Positions 31,365-45,143 of a stretch of DNA of 64,000 bases are shown piece after piece. The notes beneath the pieces are model-generated. The model searched no databases. It was given only the letters and a program-made list of their open reading frames with translations, and was not told where the DNA came from. The stretch spans positions 17,624,503-17,688,502 of the forward strand of contig CM030836.1 of the NCBI GenBank assembly GCA_018105865.1, written 5' to 3'. Made by a program: the position numbers and the translations under genes. Each line of letters opens with the position of its first letter. Within the stretch, counting starts at the first letter, position 1. Origin of the DNA: Metaphire vulgaris (taxonomy: Eukaryota > Annelida > Clitellata > Crassiclitellata > Megascolecidae).

Positions 31365-32913
31365 GTTATGGAAAAAGTAAAATTACTTGTTTCTTTCGTT
31401 ACAAAACCTTGTTTTGCACCCCTCTGGAAACTTTTTTCATTTCTTTCGTCACAAGACCTTGTTTTGCACCCCCTGGAAAAATGTCTGCGGACACCCATAC
31501 CGTAATCCCAAAGTCCAAACCCATCGGTAACTTCGGTAAGCCCATTTGTGACGAATGGGGAAACTAGCTGGACACTGCTGTCTAAATCCCCACCCACCAC
31601 TGGTCCACTCTAATATATATGTATAGGCAGAGCAAGGGGGAGTTTTATGCTGTCATTAACTTACTTACCAACCTATTTGGCATAATCGTTATGGAACAAT
31701 AAAAAATCTCCAACTCCGTAACAATAATCCCTTTCAGCACACACTATAGTAAAGCAGTGCAGAATTTGTAACAGTGTAGGGCTGCAGGCCCAGGCCTAAT
31801 AATTTTCGCCGATGAATTGTTGCGCAGTGTTAAATAAAAAAAGTTTGAAGGGCCTCGAGGGACGCCGCTAGCTGCAGGTTCGTGCATTTGATCCCACAAT
31901 AAAGTAAAGTAAAAAGTAAAAACACGAAATTTCTATAGCGCTGCCCGAAAGCATGGCGCAATTCACGAGCTGTAGGCTAAAATATCATAATAGATTAATA
32001 TAGTGCTGTCGATGATCGTCTGCCAGCTACAGAAATATTGTAAAAGTCGCCGCCAAAAAATAATTAAAATGAAACGTTAAAATATTCAGCATAGACCTAA
32101 GCCCATGGTACGAAATCTCAAACCAGTCGCTCCGATCACAACTTCACGAGTAGTGAAGTTGGAAACTAGATCTACTACGAATCAAAAATGAGTGCTGGTT
32201 GCAGTAGATTCTGCCAGATCTGACCAAGTCTGTAAATTTAGTTCTTCCCACGATAACTAACTACCCTTAGTTTAGTTAATGTGGGGGTTGCCTCCAACAC
32301 TGGCTGTATGGGCAGCTTGGGTGTGCGCCCTTTTTGAAATCCACCGTGCGAAAACGCTCGATCGGCATTTTCCCACCTGAAGCTATTCAAGCTAATATTT
32401 ATTTATTTTGGAATCGTCGCGTCTGGCCAGTCGCCACTGAAACGTTATACCGACGACATCGTTTTGTAAAATCTGTCGCTATGATTGGCCTGTTAACACG
32501 ATCTTTCTACACCAAGTGCGATCAGATATTATATCCCTTGGGGTGCAAGGTTTTTGCGTTGATGGTCGAACGCTATTGCAGTACGCGCGACAACGGGACG
32601 CTGATCTCCAGGGTCCGGGTGCGCAGTGATAAAAACACAGACAGAGAGAGATACGCACACAAAGGCCGGAGATAGGCTGATAAAAACGCAGACCGAGACG
32701 CATACAAAAAGACATTCGCAGGCTGTGGTGGAGGAAGAGGAGAAGCAAGAGAAGGAGGAGGACGAGGAGGAGGCGAAGGAGGAGGCGGAGGAGGACCAAC
32801 AGCGGTACAGTAAGGCAGTCTCTGCCAGTCAGCCCAACAGAGCCGAGCCCTGGACTACGCTAGTGCCCGAGTATGCATATACGATAACGATTTCAGCTGT
32901 CCTGCGTGCTGAC

Positions 32914-33103
32914 TGACGTCGTAGTCGTATATAAGGGGCTTTAAACGTTATCTGCGATCGTTTCTTTGTTCTCTTCCTGCTGTTGATTTAGTTCGTCGTC
33001 GTTGTTACGAGCGTCGTCGTTGCATCTGCCCTGTCACACGCTGATCATAAATCAAAAGTCGGCGAAATCTTTGACGTGCTTACTTATTTGAGCAGAGGGA
33101 AAG
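32914..33103 (+). promoter_or_regulatory. Probable PTN promoter and 5' UTR exon
   Basis: TGACGTC (CRE-like, 32914-32920) lies just before a TATATAAG box (32928-32935). About 140 bp downstream, GGAAAG|GTGAGA gives a consensus donor at 33104. The next exon (36061) has a matching 5' UTR start. The link between this promoter and the growth-factor gene is inferred from order and strand. Confidence 0.5.
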
Positions 33104-33113
33104 GTGAGACAAT

Positions 33114-34106
33114 TTCGCCTTCAGCGATGCCAGTGCTGGGCTTTTCCCCCCAGATCTGGGCTTTTTGGACCTCGTCTGGGGAGCTGGGCATTTTTGCCGA
33201 AATCTGGGCTTTTTTAAAAAGTTCTTGAAAATGCATTTGTTTTTGTGAATCTCAGTCATTTCCGTTGAGCCGTTGTCTCAATTTGTCTGAGCTTGTCTCA
33301 AGTTCTCAAATCTCAACTGTCTGTCCGGTAATTACTCCAGTAAGTCCAGTTGTACTCCCGCTGTGACCTTACTGACCTAACTGACGTTGACACGTTGTCC
33401 GTTGGACCTGTCACTTGCAGGGCTGCAGGGTGGCTTGTTAATGGAGTGTGGCTATAAGTAAAGGGTCTGAGTCACATACCGGTTTGCTGATTTTTTGTAT
33501 CGGATTACCTGATGAATGTAGTGATGACCTGATCATGATCTAGTTTATTGTATCTGCTGCTGCTGGGCAGTGGTGACTGCTCCTGACACTGTGCTACCGA
33601 GTACCGACTCTAGCTCGGGGGTGGGGTGGGTGGGGCGAAGACAGGGACGAGGCGGGAATGATTAGGACTTACCGGTAACTGTTCCAGTCTCCAGACTCAC
33701 CCCCCGTGTTAAGCCTACCTAGCCCTAACCCAAACTGCCAATAGCAATGCATTATGAAGATTGAACATTTTACACATGTGATGTAACTGATGTTACATGA
33801 ATACATGATATTATATCACTGACAGTCTGACACTTTTTCAATTTCCAGAGTTCGTTTCTAACTTTCTCATATGATTAAATTACGCTATTATTCGAATATT
33901 TCAGTTTAATTGAGTCCATAATTTTGAATGTTAAATACATACATAGACCGACAGTACATTTTTAATGATTTTTATATAGTAGTGAGTCCCAGTGACGAAA
34001 AATTAGAGCTTTAGAGCCTGTTTTGCAAATCTGGGCTTTTCTGGGCTTTTTTAAAGACGCCATCTGGGCTTTTTTCAAAAAGTTGACTGGCATCACTGTT
34101 CGCCTT
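33114..34106. mobile_element. 977-bp non-autonomous hAT element with exact 8-bp TSD
   Basis: The element at 33122-34098 starts CAGCGATGCCAGTGCTGGGC and ends GACTGGCATCACTG. The target duplication ttcgcctt is identical at 33114-33121 and 34099-34106. CTGGGCTTTT blocks repeat at both ends. No transposase frame is visible. It sits 18 bp downstream of the inferred 5' UTR exon donor. Confidence 0.9.
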
Positions 34107-34803
34107 TATATTTTATTTGTATTTTATTGTATCGTATTTATATTGTATATTGTATTGTATATTTGTATTTTATTCATGTTTTACGGACCAGACTGGTTGT
34201 TTGTATATTTCAATGTGTTGCTGAAATGGAAGGAATGATTTAGGGGCGTTGGCGTATCGGTTTAAAAGATTGCGGGCCGTGTAACGTTGGCGCATTCAAG
34301 TTGCACTGGCATCGGCTGATAGCGGCCGTTTTATTCTACCTGAGCCACTAATATAGTTGTCAACTCGTCAATCAAGCGATCCACGTATTGAGCAGTAAAT
34401 TTAGGACTTTGATGGGTGGACAAGCATGTGTGAAGCATTCTTCAATTGAAAATTATACTTCGCTTTAGATTAATCAGTAATATTGAGAGGCCATAACCTG
34501 CTGCACTATTCTAGAGAAAGCTACAATGCTTCTGTTGTCACCATCGGCAGAAGTTGAGCTTTCAGAAAAGCAGAAATCAGACGCAAAATTTTCGATCTTC
34601 AGTGTTCAGCCAATTAATCAAATTTTTGCCGAGATGTTAGCAAGGACTCAACCCTCAAGACCAGAACCAGGACCAAGGACTTGTAACTTGTCCTTTAAGG
34701 CCAGGACCAAGCCAAAGACTAACATCCCAGAATTTTTGTTTCCACTGGGATTGCCCTCGCTTAGTTGAGACATCTAAAACCCCAACCCATTGAAAATCAA
34801 ACA

Positions 34804-35122
34804 CTGGGAGCCAGAGGCGTAGCGAGGGTATCCGGAGCCTGGGGGCAAAGTGTACCATTGGCGCTCCCCCTCAACACTGTCGACGAGCAAAAAAAGGTTG
34901 TCACATCGTTCTCTCTGCGCCCCTCAAGTTTCTCAACTCTACGGCACCCCTTTCCTTATACTTCTGACAAGCAAAAAAGAGGTCACCGCACTTCTTTCTT
35001 CCTATTTATTATGTATTTGACTGTTTAACTTACTCCAAAAACCCGATTTTGGTGCCCCTAACCTAGGGGCCCGGGGGCATATGCCCCCACCTGCCCTCCT
35101 TTGCTACACCTCTGCTGGGAGC
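34804..35122. mobile_element. 303-bp hAT-type MITE with exact 8-bp TSD
   Basis: The element at 34812-35114 starts CAGAGGCGTAGCGAGGG and ends CTTTGCTACACCTCTG, with ctgggagc on both sides. Inner motifs GACAAGCAAAAAAG and CGAGCAAAAAAAGG are shared with elements near 15420, 50840 and 58500. Confidence 0.9.
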
Positions 35123-35497
35123 TCTGTACTAGCAAGGGGTACATTTTGACACAGTACTTTTTAGCACCACCAGTGGAAACATCCACTATTTTTTTCACGA
35201 TTCTAATTAGTGCATGTTGAATGACTCTGTTCACCTTGCACTGCATGCCTTGCACTCTTGTACCTCTTTTCCTTTTACAATGGTGTAAGTACTGATTTAT
35301 CTATTTCCAATCAAGTACTCAGCATTCTCATTAATCTGCTAATTTGAGTGCAAGCTGCAAATTTGCTGATGGCAAATTCAGGCCATTACCAGTAAGTTAA
35401 GTCTAATTTATTCTCGAAATAGTCGTGCATATTTCGGTTCATGCAGTAGAGTTATGTATAATTAATTTTCTACTAATTACTCATGAGCGATGTACAC

Positions 35498-35667
35498 TAG
35501 TGGCTATTCTAGCCACCTAGACATTGGGGGAGTTTAAAATTTTGGGGGAGAAAAGACCTTGGGAGGTCATACTACTTGCCAAAATGTCAAAATTGTTTGG
35601 GTGAAAATTCAAACTTTTGGGGGAAATTCCCCAAGAGAAGGCCTAGAATAAACACTGTATGTACACA
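35498..35667. mobile_element. CAGTGTTTATTCTAG family, copy 3
   Basis: Starts CTAGTGGCTATTCTAGCC and ends GGCCTAGAATAAACACTG. The flanks gatgtaca and tatgtaca match 7 of 8. Lies in PTN intron 1. Confidence 0.7.
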
Positions 35668-36060
35668 GATGACTAGCATTTGATGTTGCCGCTTTGTGGA
35701 TTTAGTAATTATACTGAGAGATATTTACTAGGTATCTAGAGTGTTTTGTAACTGTTGAAGTTGTAATTTTCCCCCAAAAATGTGGGTTGGTTATCTTCTT
35801 CAAAATAGAGCCAGTCTTGTTGGTGTCTTTGCAATAGATTAATTCCCTATAATTGGGCATCATGTCAGATTTCAAGAACTTTTGTCCATATTTGAGTGAA
35901 AGTGGTGAGATTTAATTTCTTAAAAAGATTTGTGTTCCTCTCTGCATTGTCTTTGGCCTGGGTTTATGCGATTTCCATAGTGCAGTAAGACCCTCGGGTA
36001 TACCGGTTATTTTTATGTTGCATAAGTCTATAGTAGATTTTGTGTGAATGTTTTGTGCAG

Positions 36061-36141
36061 GAGCAAGAATGTTGAAAGTTGCTTTATTTGTGTTGGTTGT
36101 TGCCCTGGCCATGGCCTGCACAGAAGCCAAAGGAGGCAAAA
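36061..36141 (+). CDS. PTN: PTN exon with signal peptide
   Basis: Acceptor TTTTGTGCAG|GAGCAAGAATG; start codon at 36069, eight bases into the exon. It encodes a 24-residue start with hydrophobic core LFVLVVALAMA. Donor AAAA|GTAAGC, phase 1. Confidence 0.9.
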
Positions 36142-36801
36142 GTAAGCATTTAATTTTGTGTATGATTTCTGAACTTGGTAATGCTGGTGATTGGATTATT
36201 TTGTCTATTGTTTAACAGACCAGGACCTGAAAGAGTCAAAATTATTAAAACTTTAGAGATAGTTTCCTTTACATCTTTGGGGAGGGGGTTATTGATATCA
36301 ATAACTTCCAGATGGTGTCTGATGTGGATACCTTGACTAATGGAAGGAAGATTGTCAGAAATTTTCTTAAACCAGTGTTTTGATGTAGCAGTTTAGTATG
36401 TCTGTTCCTTGAGTTTCAATCTCTGAGTGAGGTTAGTACCGGACCTTTCCAACTGCTTACTGTGATTCATCTGACTTGGTCTAGGAACAGTATTTGGAAT
36501 TTGGTAGAGGCACCTGGATGATGTCAGTTATCATTGTGTCTATGCTGAACACTCTCAGTTTCTCAAGTCTGACTTTTATTTTATTTTCTTCTCCATCCTT
36601 TCCTCTTCCTCACCTACGCCCAGACTTTAAGAGTGAGGTTACTGGATGATTGATCTGTGCTTCTAAGAATGCTGTTGTTTATTTTAAAGACTCCAAAATG
36701 ACCAAGTGTTTGGGAAATAATAATAATAATAATAATATTACTAATAATAATAATAATTTAGTAGTAGTAGTAGTAAGTAGTATCTAGTAGTTAGAGTAGC
36801 A

Positions 36802-36848
<47 letters not shown>

Positions 36849-38644
36849 GTTGTCAATAATAATAATAATAATAATAATAATCATAATAATAAATAATCAT
36901 ATTCATAATAGTAACCTGATTTCAAGTGGTTTAAGGAGACTACGTTAGCCTGCGTGAAAGCCACTGTACAGTTTGTCTTGTACAGAAAATTGATTATTTG
37001 AATTGAATAGTGAAAATGTATCTGAAGTTGTTAATGTTGTAATGTTAATAAAGAAAAGGCCCATTGCCATTAAAAATCGATAGATGCGAAATGGGATTGG
37101 ACTTTTGAATTCAGAATAGCCAGGCACCTTTAAGATGCCCTGTTTGACATCTGATATTGGCCTGGTATTCTATTCTTAAACCAACGGCTGAAATTGATAG
37201 TCACTAAACACCTTTTGAGGTGGGATCACTGGATGTGCAAATGATAGTTGGAAGCATTCAGGACTATTATTCACAGCTGGCACTTTTAATTAGTGCATAT
37301 TTAATTTTTAAAAATTCCATTTGGCTGATTAGAAACATGGCTATTAAATAATTAGCATTGACTGTGCAAACATTGCATCTGTATATCAAGTCTTACTTGA
37401 GAACCTGTGAAAGATCAAAATATATCTTGTGATTTCGGTTAACAAGTGATAATGGTGCAATTATATTTGTTCAATAGAGTGGAAAGAGCTAACTTTTTGG
37501 TTGCAATTTTATAGTCTGGGGAAAGATGAGGTAAACAAGAAAACACCAGGCACACTTATTCATGTCAGACAGACAGACAGACAGATTAATGGCCTACCCA
37601 AATATGCCTGTCCTACTCAGCCCATGTGTTGATTCATTTGACCACTGGTCACCAGTTCTGGTTTTATCTTTACCAGCTTAAAGATTTGTTTCTCCAAGGT
37701 TTTATTAAGCTGTTGCTGGACAAACACAGGCGTAATAAGTCGGCTCAGTCTTGACCATGTGCACTTCATCTTACTGGAGATGGCTTTCATCCTGTTCACT
37801 GCAACTGTTGTAAATCTTTCGTTTTGTTAGCTCTGTGTTAAGTGTGAAGATATAAAGTTGCTTAGGACATGCAGATTTTTATAGCCTGTTTGTGTGTGTG
37901 TGTGTGTGTGTGCGTGCATGCACAGGTTTGTGTGTGTGTGTGTGTGTGTGTTTTCAATTTTCATGAATTGCATTAATTAATTTTTAGTCATGTTATAGGA
38001 TTTAATGGACCAGTTAGTTGACTAGATGACATTATACTGGAGTTACATTGAGTGGACAGATGGAGTTGAATCATTTGTGAAAAATCAGATTGTGTTTACA
38101 TTAGTTGCAAAGCTATTTGGCAGAAACAGCAGTGTGACTGCTAGCCTTGGTTCAGTTTTGTATACAGTACTGCCAATTCTGTGTCTCAGTTTCTCCAGGA
38201 TGTCCTTTGTTATGCATGTTGAACATCAGTAATGTGATGATGGCAGAGTCTGGTTTTGGTTTCTTCTCCAAAGGCCTCAAGGCTCAAGCTGAACAACATT
38301 AGATGAGACTGATGCCTTGTCTCTGACCCATCCCTTACATGGAATACATGATGGGTGGCAGTGCTGTAGGGTATTATTAATTACAGTCAAGAAGACAAGA
38401 AGAGACTGAGCTCTAGAATGAAGTTGCTTGGGCTCTGAACTATATAGCATCACAGCATTGTGTATGTGTATATATATACTGTATATATATATATATATAT
38501 ATATTTACATACACATACATACACACACACATATTTCATATATTTTTGTGGCCTCGTACTTAGTTCCCAAAATGCTTATGAAAAAAATTGTCTGGAGACA
38601 TTAATATTGTGTGGCTCACTCTCTTCCTGTTGAGGTCTGGACCT

Positions 38645-38729
<85 letters not shown>

Positions 38730-39793
38730 CACAAAGCTCTGTGTTGGTCTCAGGGTTGTATTTCAAATATATGGGGGCATGTGTTTGCACTGTGTTATTG
38801 TGTTTCATAAAAACCATGCAGCATAATGTGCCTCTTACATTGCTCTCTCACTGAAAGGAAGCATTATGAATAGACATTTCTTAGCATAAATGGTTAGGCA
38901 GCAGCAACATTGGGTGCCTGGCACCATTGAATATCTACAATACACCAAACTACTCAGGAATTTAGAATTTGTCTACACAGGGTCTGGCCACCAAGCAGCC
39001 TTATTCCTTTAGTCTCTGAGTTCCTATGGAAAAACTCCCTATTCCCCTGCCTTCCTGAGGGTAGGGGGATTTTTTTCTCTTAAATGTTGCAACAGAATTA
39101 AATGCATTTATTAATAAAAATGTGTAAATAATGTCAGTCGCATCATCATCATCACTCTAGTGTTTTTACATGTATTTCTGGCAGAAGCAAGATAACACTT
39201 TATTTTCAGTTTAGCACTAGCAGTGCGATTACCATTTTTCTTATGCTTGCTCATTCTCATAACATTGATAAAATGCTTTATTTTCACCAAAATTACCAGT
39301 AAATAATCAAAAAGCTGCTATTATAAGGAAAGAGCAGCTATATCTTGTTCATCTAAACACCACTCTATCCCGAATAATACCAAAATCGGCATGATTTTTT
39401 TTTTGTGGGAACTGGTAGGGGTTTTCAGGCTGAAATATCGGCCTTTCAGAGATTTGTAACATTCATCTATATGCAGAGCAAACCTATCCTCTTGCTGAGT
39501 GTGGCGCATTTAGAGTGACATTATACTGGACTCTTTCTGACTCCATTGACTCATTCTTCACTTCTTATCTTACCTTCTCTCAAAACTCACTCTACCAAGA
39601 TTATTAGTTTTGCTTTTTTGAGTGACTCCTAAACCTGTCTCCAGAGTGGGAATGGGAAAGGTGTTATATACAAATCCTGCATTACATTACAATAGGGGAT
39701 TGCTATAATAGCAAGATGAGTCGACCTGTCACTATGGAATGTTTGGCTATTAATGGAGCATTCTTCAGCATGACTTATATATATATATATAAA

Positions 39794-39844
<51 letters not shown>

Positions 39845-42800
39845 CACCCTTTTATAGTTATAAATGATGGTTCTTCTGATTCTGACCCCTTAGATAGTTC
39901 AAAAACGAGGTATGTCATATGGTGCTTCAAAGATAGCGAGTAAGTAAGTTTCAGATTTGCCACAGACTTATGCAGATTTTAACTCTGATGAGCACAGTGT
40001 CTATCTATCTATCTATCTATGGGACAGTCTTCTTGAAGACCTTTGAAGAATTTACTTGACCCGGACTTAAGAATTTGTTTTGTGATGAGCCTTTTACCAA
40101 TCAGTCAGTCTGAGACCATTGCTCAAAATTGGAGAGAGTGAATTATGACGGGCAGTGTTTAGGGCTCCTTGGTATTTGTTAATGATTGTGTATTTGTTTA
40201 GAATTTAATAATGACAGTTGAGAATGTCTGGTCCAGTGTTGCAGAGTAGTGTATATTATTCATACGTTTATATTATGACTGGTGGTTCTGATGATTTTGC
40301 ACTAGACAGTAAGGCTGGGCATCACAGTTCTACTTGTGTATAGTTTATGAGAGCTCTATTTAACATGCATGGAATAATGTGGCAGACTCCATCTTGTTAC
40401 ATTCCTGTTCACGTGCACAGCATTTCCATTTATCCAGCAATGAAATCATCATTGGCTATGGTTGCATTATCCTCTTTGTATCAACCTTGTTTGCTTTCAT
40501 TGTTTCTAATTTAGTATTTAGAAAGACCATTGTAGAGTTTTTGGTGGCTTCTGAATTATTTACCGGTAGTTCTTTCCATTTTTGCTTGAGGAGGAAAAGA
40601 TAAGCCGGAAGGTGGTAAGAAAGAGCCGAAGGACTGCTCACCGTGGACACATGAAGAGTGCGTCATCGAGGGAGGTGCTGCCTGTGGCAAGGGAACCAAA
40701 AGGGGAACGAGAACCGGGGACAACTGCCCGGTCAGGGAGAAAACATTTCCGTGCAGAGTCCCTTGCGGTAGGCAGCGTTTTTCTTGAAATTTTAGAAAAC
40801 TTAAAATTATCTGAGTTTGTATTATTTATCTTTGGTTGGCCTAAACATGCATAACATAGATGTTATAAATGTTAGTTGATTGCAATGATTAGTATTGTTT
40901 TTATCCAAGCTCTCTGCCATTTGCAATGGGCATTCACTTAAAATCATCCTAGACTGTTGATTGAGTTTGTAGTTAAGTTTATCATGAACTTTATTGTACA
41001 GTTGATTCTCTTGTATGATTCTCATGCGTGCACAATGCTTGATTTTTTAAATGAACAGTGGGAAGTAAGTAAGTAAAATCTCGTAAATTTATATACTGCT
41101 TCGGAAAGTGGTACAGTAGTGGCTGCTTATTCTTATGTGCTTAATCTTTCTTGAAATAGCTATAGGCAAGGTGGGTTGTCGGCCGGGCAAAGGTCAGTGT
41201 ATCCACGAGGTCGGGAACCGGATTGCTCCCATCCCAAATTTTTCTCTCTTCATTGGGCATCAGTTTGCAGAAAGTGGGGTTTTTACTCTCAAGCCGCAAT
41301 GTAATCGAACCATGATTTTTCATGGTAATTACCAATGTGCATTCTAATGATGTACTGTTTGCACTTTACTGATTTTAACTGTATGGCTTTCGCACATTCA
41401 CGTGCATTTCCGTTAGCGTTACCTGGACTTGTACCTATGACTCATTTCCTCCTAAATGAACTGTCTGAATGATATGAATGTAGTGTTGCCTGTCTTGTCT
41501 AGTGGGTGTTGGGTTGTGCCTGTCTAGGATTTCCTCTATGTGTTCCCAGACACTGGTGATGTCTTGCGGGGTTGGTCCGTGATAAAGCCAGAATTTTTTT
41601 AATCATTTTCAAGCTCTGTCATGAGTGGTTGTCATCCCAGACAGGACAAGCATAGTGACAGTTGTGATGGTATTTTCACTTTGGCGACAATTTTCCGATA
41701 ACGGTTGCATCAGTTGGAAGTGAAAACAAAATTTGCCTAATGATGTGGTAGTTGTGAACTTGTGACTAACTTGGTTGATCGTGGTATGGGTGATGGCTGT
41801 CTGATCATTGTATAAGCTTCTGCTGATTGGAGGCATAGTGTTGCAGCTGTGCTTGCTGCTGTTTACGATCTGGCAGCTTCGTTTAGATGTTTATGGCCAT
41901 CAATTAATTATTAGCCAGAGCTTCTTCTGCAGGAAGCCTCCAGCATGTCCTGCATGCACTTGCAGAGGACATTTATTACCTGGAACCAAAATTAATGACG
42001 TCATGCTTCTGTAGAAGATACCCAGTTGCTCTTGTACTGCGTTTAAAGGCATTCCTACCTGGTCATGTGGCACGCCTTAACACACACGCACACACACACT
42101 CCAGCCATCAACCGTAAATCAGAAAGGAATCCACCTCCAGGGTGGAAAAGACCTGGTGCAAAAGAAAAGCATCGGCGCACCTTCAACAATTGCAAGAGAA
42201 TGCAAGGAAGCCCAAGATTGCTGCCACAGTAGATCAACACTACAGATCCTCGTTGTCTAAGCGAAGATAACTAACTAACTAACTACATTTTGTGCTGTCT
42301 TAAGTTCAAGTTTAATTTTAATTTAAGTTTAAAACATGCTGCAGTTACCCAGTGGTTAGCTGTCTGGTCTGCCAGTCATGAGTCACAGAGTTCAAACCTT
42401 GGCTGCACCAGAAGCATTTTGCATGAATCTTTTTCAGCCACAGTCACACACCCAAGTACCTCGGCTGTGAACAAGTGCATTGGGTGCTAAACCAGCGGAA
42501 GGAAAAGTGTCAAGGTGAAGGCTGACGACCGTCCTTGTTTAACCAATGCTGTGAAAAATTGATGACATTAACGCCTCAGCTTTCATTGGTATGCTGAGTT
42601 TTTAGACCAGTGGTTCCCAAACTTTTCGTCTTAGACATTTTTCAAAATCCGTTTAATTTTCAAAGTAAATTTAAGGAAGCTTTTCGATTTTTAAAAGCAT
42701 AAACATGTATCTGAATCATTTTAATAATGTCTTCAAACCTACATGTAATCAGACTGCATTAGCCATAATCATTAACTAGTTACTAGACCTACTAGGTTTT

Positions 42801-43766
42801 ATTAAAGCTTATTAGGGGCTGTCCATTAATTATGTCAACAATTTGTGGGCAGTTTTTGACCCCTTCCCCTTGTCAACAACTCATGATCAATGACAGGTCC
42901 CAATAACAAGGTTATTATTTTTGTTGACCATTTTTTCCCTTTTTCCTCATGGTGTCAAAATGTGCATGACCTTTTTCTAATGCTTTTTTCCATTGTATTA
43001 AGTAGTATTCTATGAAATTTCCTATTTTTGATCATTTGAAAAAATTTAAAATTGTTGACGTCAACTTCTCTTAACCCTTCCCCATAAACTTTTCCATACC
43101 CCTCCCCTAAATTGTTGACGTAATTAATGAACAGCCCCTTAGGATCAAAATATCGTACTTGTAGCATTCAAAGTTAAACTTGCATAACCTATCAATGGTC
43201 AAATGAAAACAATAAAATGAATCAATGAGATGGATGAGGTTGCATCTCATCAGCCAGTTTCGAGAATCTTGGCTGCGTCTTTGATCCACACAGGGAGATT
43301 TTTGAATTCGCCCAGCTGACCAAGGAAGAGTCCAATACCACAAGGTGATAGGACAGGTTAAACTTTAAACTTATAGCGAGGGGTGATGGGTTAGAGGAGT
43401 CCTAAAGGTCTACATCTGTCACTGCAGTTTGAGAAAATCAAATCCAATCACAATTTTTTAGAACTTTTGCAAATATTGTTAAATTTGTTACTATCAAACA
43501 TCAGTACATAAGAATTCCACTGACTTTCCACTTCTCATTTTGGATGCTGACCGTTTGGGAACCACTGGTTTAGACTGATCTGTACTGTACAGAATATTGC
43601 CAGAGATTCTTATTGTACACGTCGTGAGCACCAGTGGTGCCTTTGGACACTCAAAAATTTAATAGTTTTGACTGTGTCTTGTGTAAAAACTTTGCAAGAC
43701 ATCACTTATATATATACTGTATATATACTGTATATATACTGTATATATATATACTGTATATATATA

Positions 43767-43846
<80 letters not shown>

Positions 43847-45093
43847 CAAGACTAAAGACATGGTCATTTGCTTTGGCTATAACATTAAGTGTGCTGGTAA
43901 ACTTTATAGACCTCAACGACCTATTATTTAATTACTTTGTGCTAGACTGATTCTAGGGTAATCATGGCATTCAGCTGTGACTTTGCTTCTGTATAAACAT
44001 GCCACACGGGTTTAATAGGAATATTCTCTCCCCCCCTCTGCCGGACAGATCCTGTTTCACAAAACTCTTTGTATGATAGAACAGGCTGAACCCACAAATT
44101 TGCATTCCTATGAGAAAACCATGTTGATGAAAAGCAAGCAGAGAAGCAGGATATAGAAGCACCTCCCGGTCTTTGCATTCCAAAAAGATCACCGGCCCTG
44201 CTCTAAAACCACAATTTAAGGCTATTGGTATTTGCTGATGTACATGGGCACAAAGAAAGTGCACAAATGCAGGCATTTATTGCAATGTGTTTTAACAGTA
44301 CATCAGATTAATTTTGTCATTTAGGACGGAGGACCCTTTTGTGCTACACAGGCTTATTTATAGGTAGTCCTGTGGAATAACGATAGTTAATTCTATGTAA
44401 TTGCTCTACAACTTAAGAACACTTGCCAAGTCCAGGAGTTATAGCTTGGGATTACTTGTACCGATGGAGTCCTCCTGGTTAATGAAGAGTGATGACTAGG
44501 TTAACCAACAGACTCCTTGTATTTGTAAATAAAGTTCAAAATGGTTTTTGATTTTTTTTTTGTAAACAAAGCATTAGGGGTCATGTTGCTATTGGAAACT
44601 TTGCCAGCATAAGTGAGGAGATTTGGACAGCCAAACCCTAATTTTTTAACAATAGTTTTAAGCATGCAGTAAGTCAAATGCTGATCTGGAATTTTATATT
44701 AAAGTTTTTACATTAAAGTAATTTATGTATATATTTATTTATTTATAGTTTAGTATATGACAGAAGTATTTCCAGCACTAGCCACTTAAAATCTAAGATA
44801 CCATAGTATTATTATGTCTAGGAAGTGTGCATGTGGTAACTTTAATCTTGAACTGGACTGTATAAGTAGTATTATTGTTCTAATATAACTTACTTTATCC
44901 CGATTATGTCATTTAAGATAAAGTTCACAATTTCACAGCTCCACTATCATCTACCTTCCAGTTCATTGCTTATAATTAATTTTCTTTTTGTTTTTTTGAT
45001 GACTTATTTTATTTATTTTTATTGAACTCTGTAATATGCCCTTGCTCCTGACATTGTGGTAATATGGCGCACAAGAAATTATCAGTTTAATAA

Positions 45094-45143
<50 letters not shown>

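Noticed and set aside
32626..32916. Glu/Lys-rich frame upstream of PTN
   Set aside because: GAGGAG-type simple sequence next to the promoter; low-complexity only.
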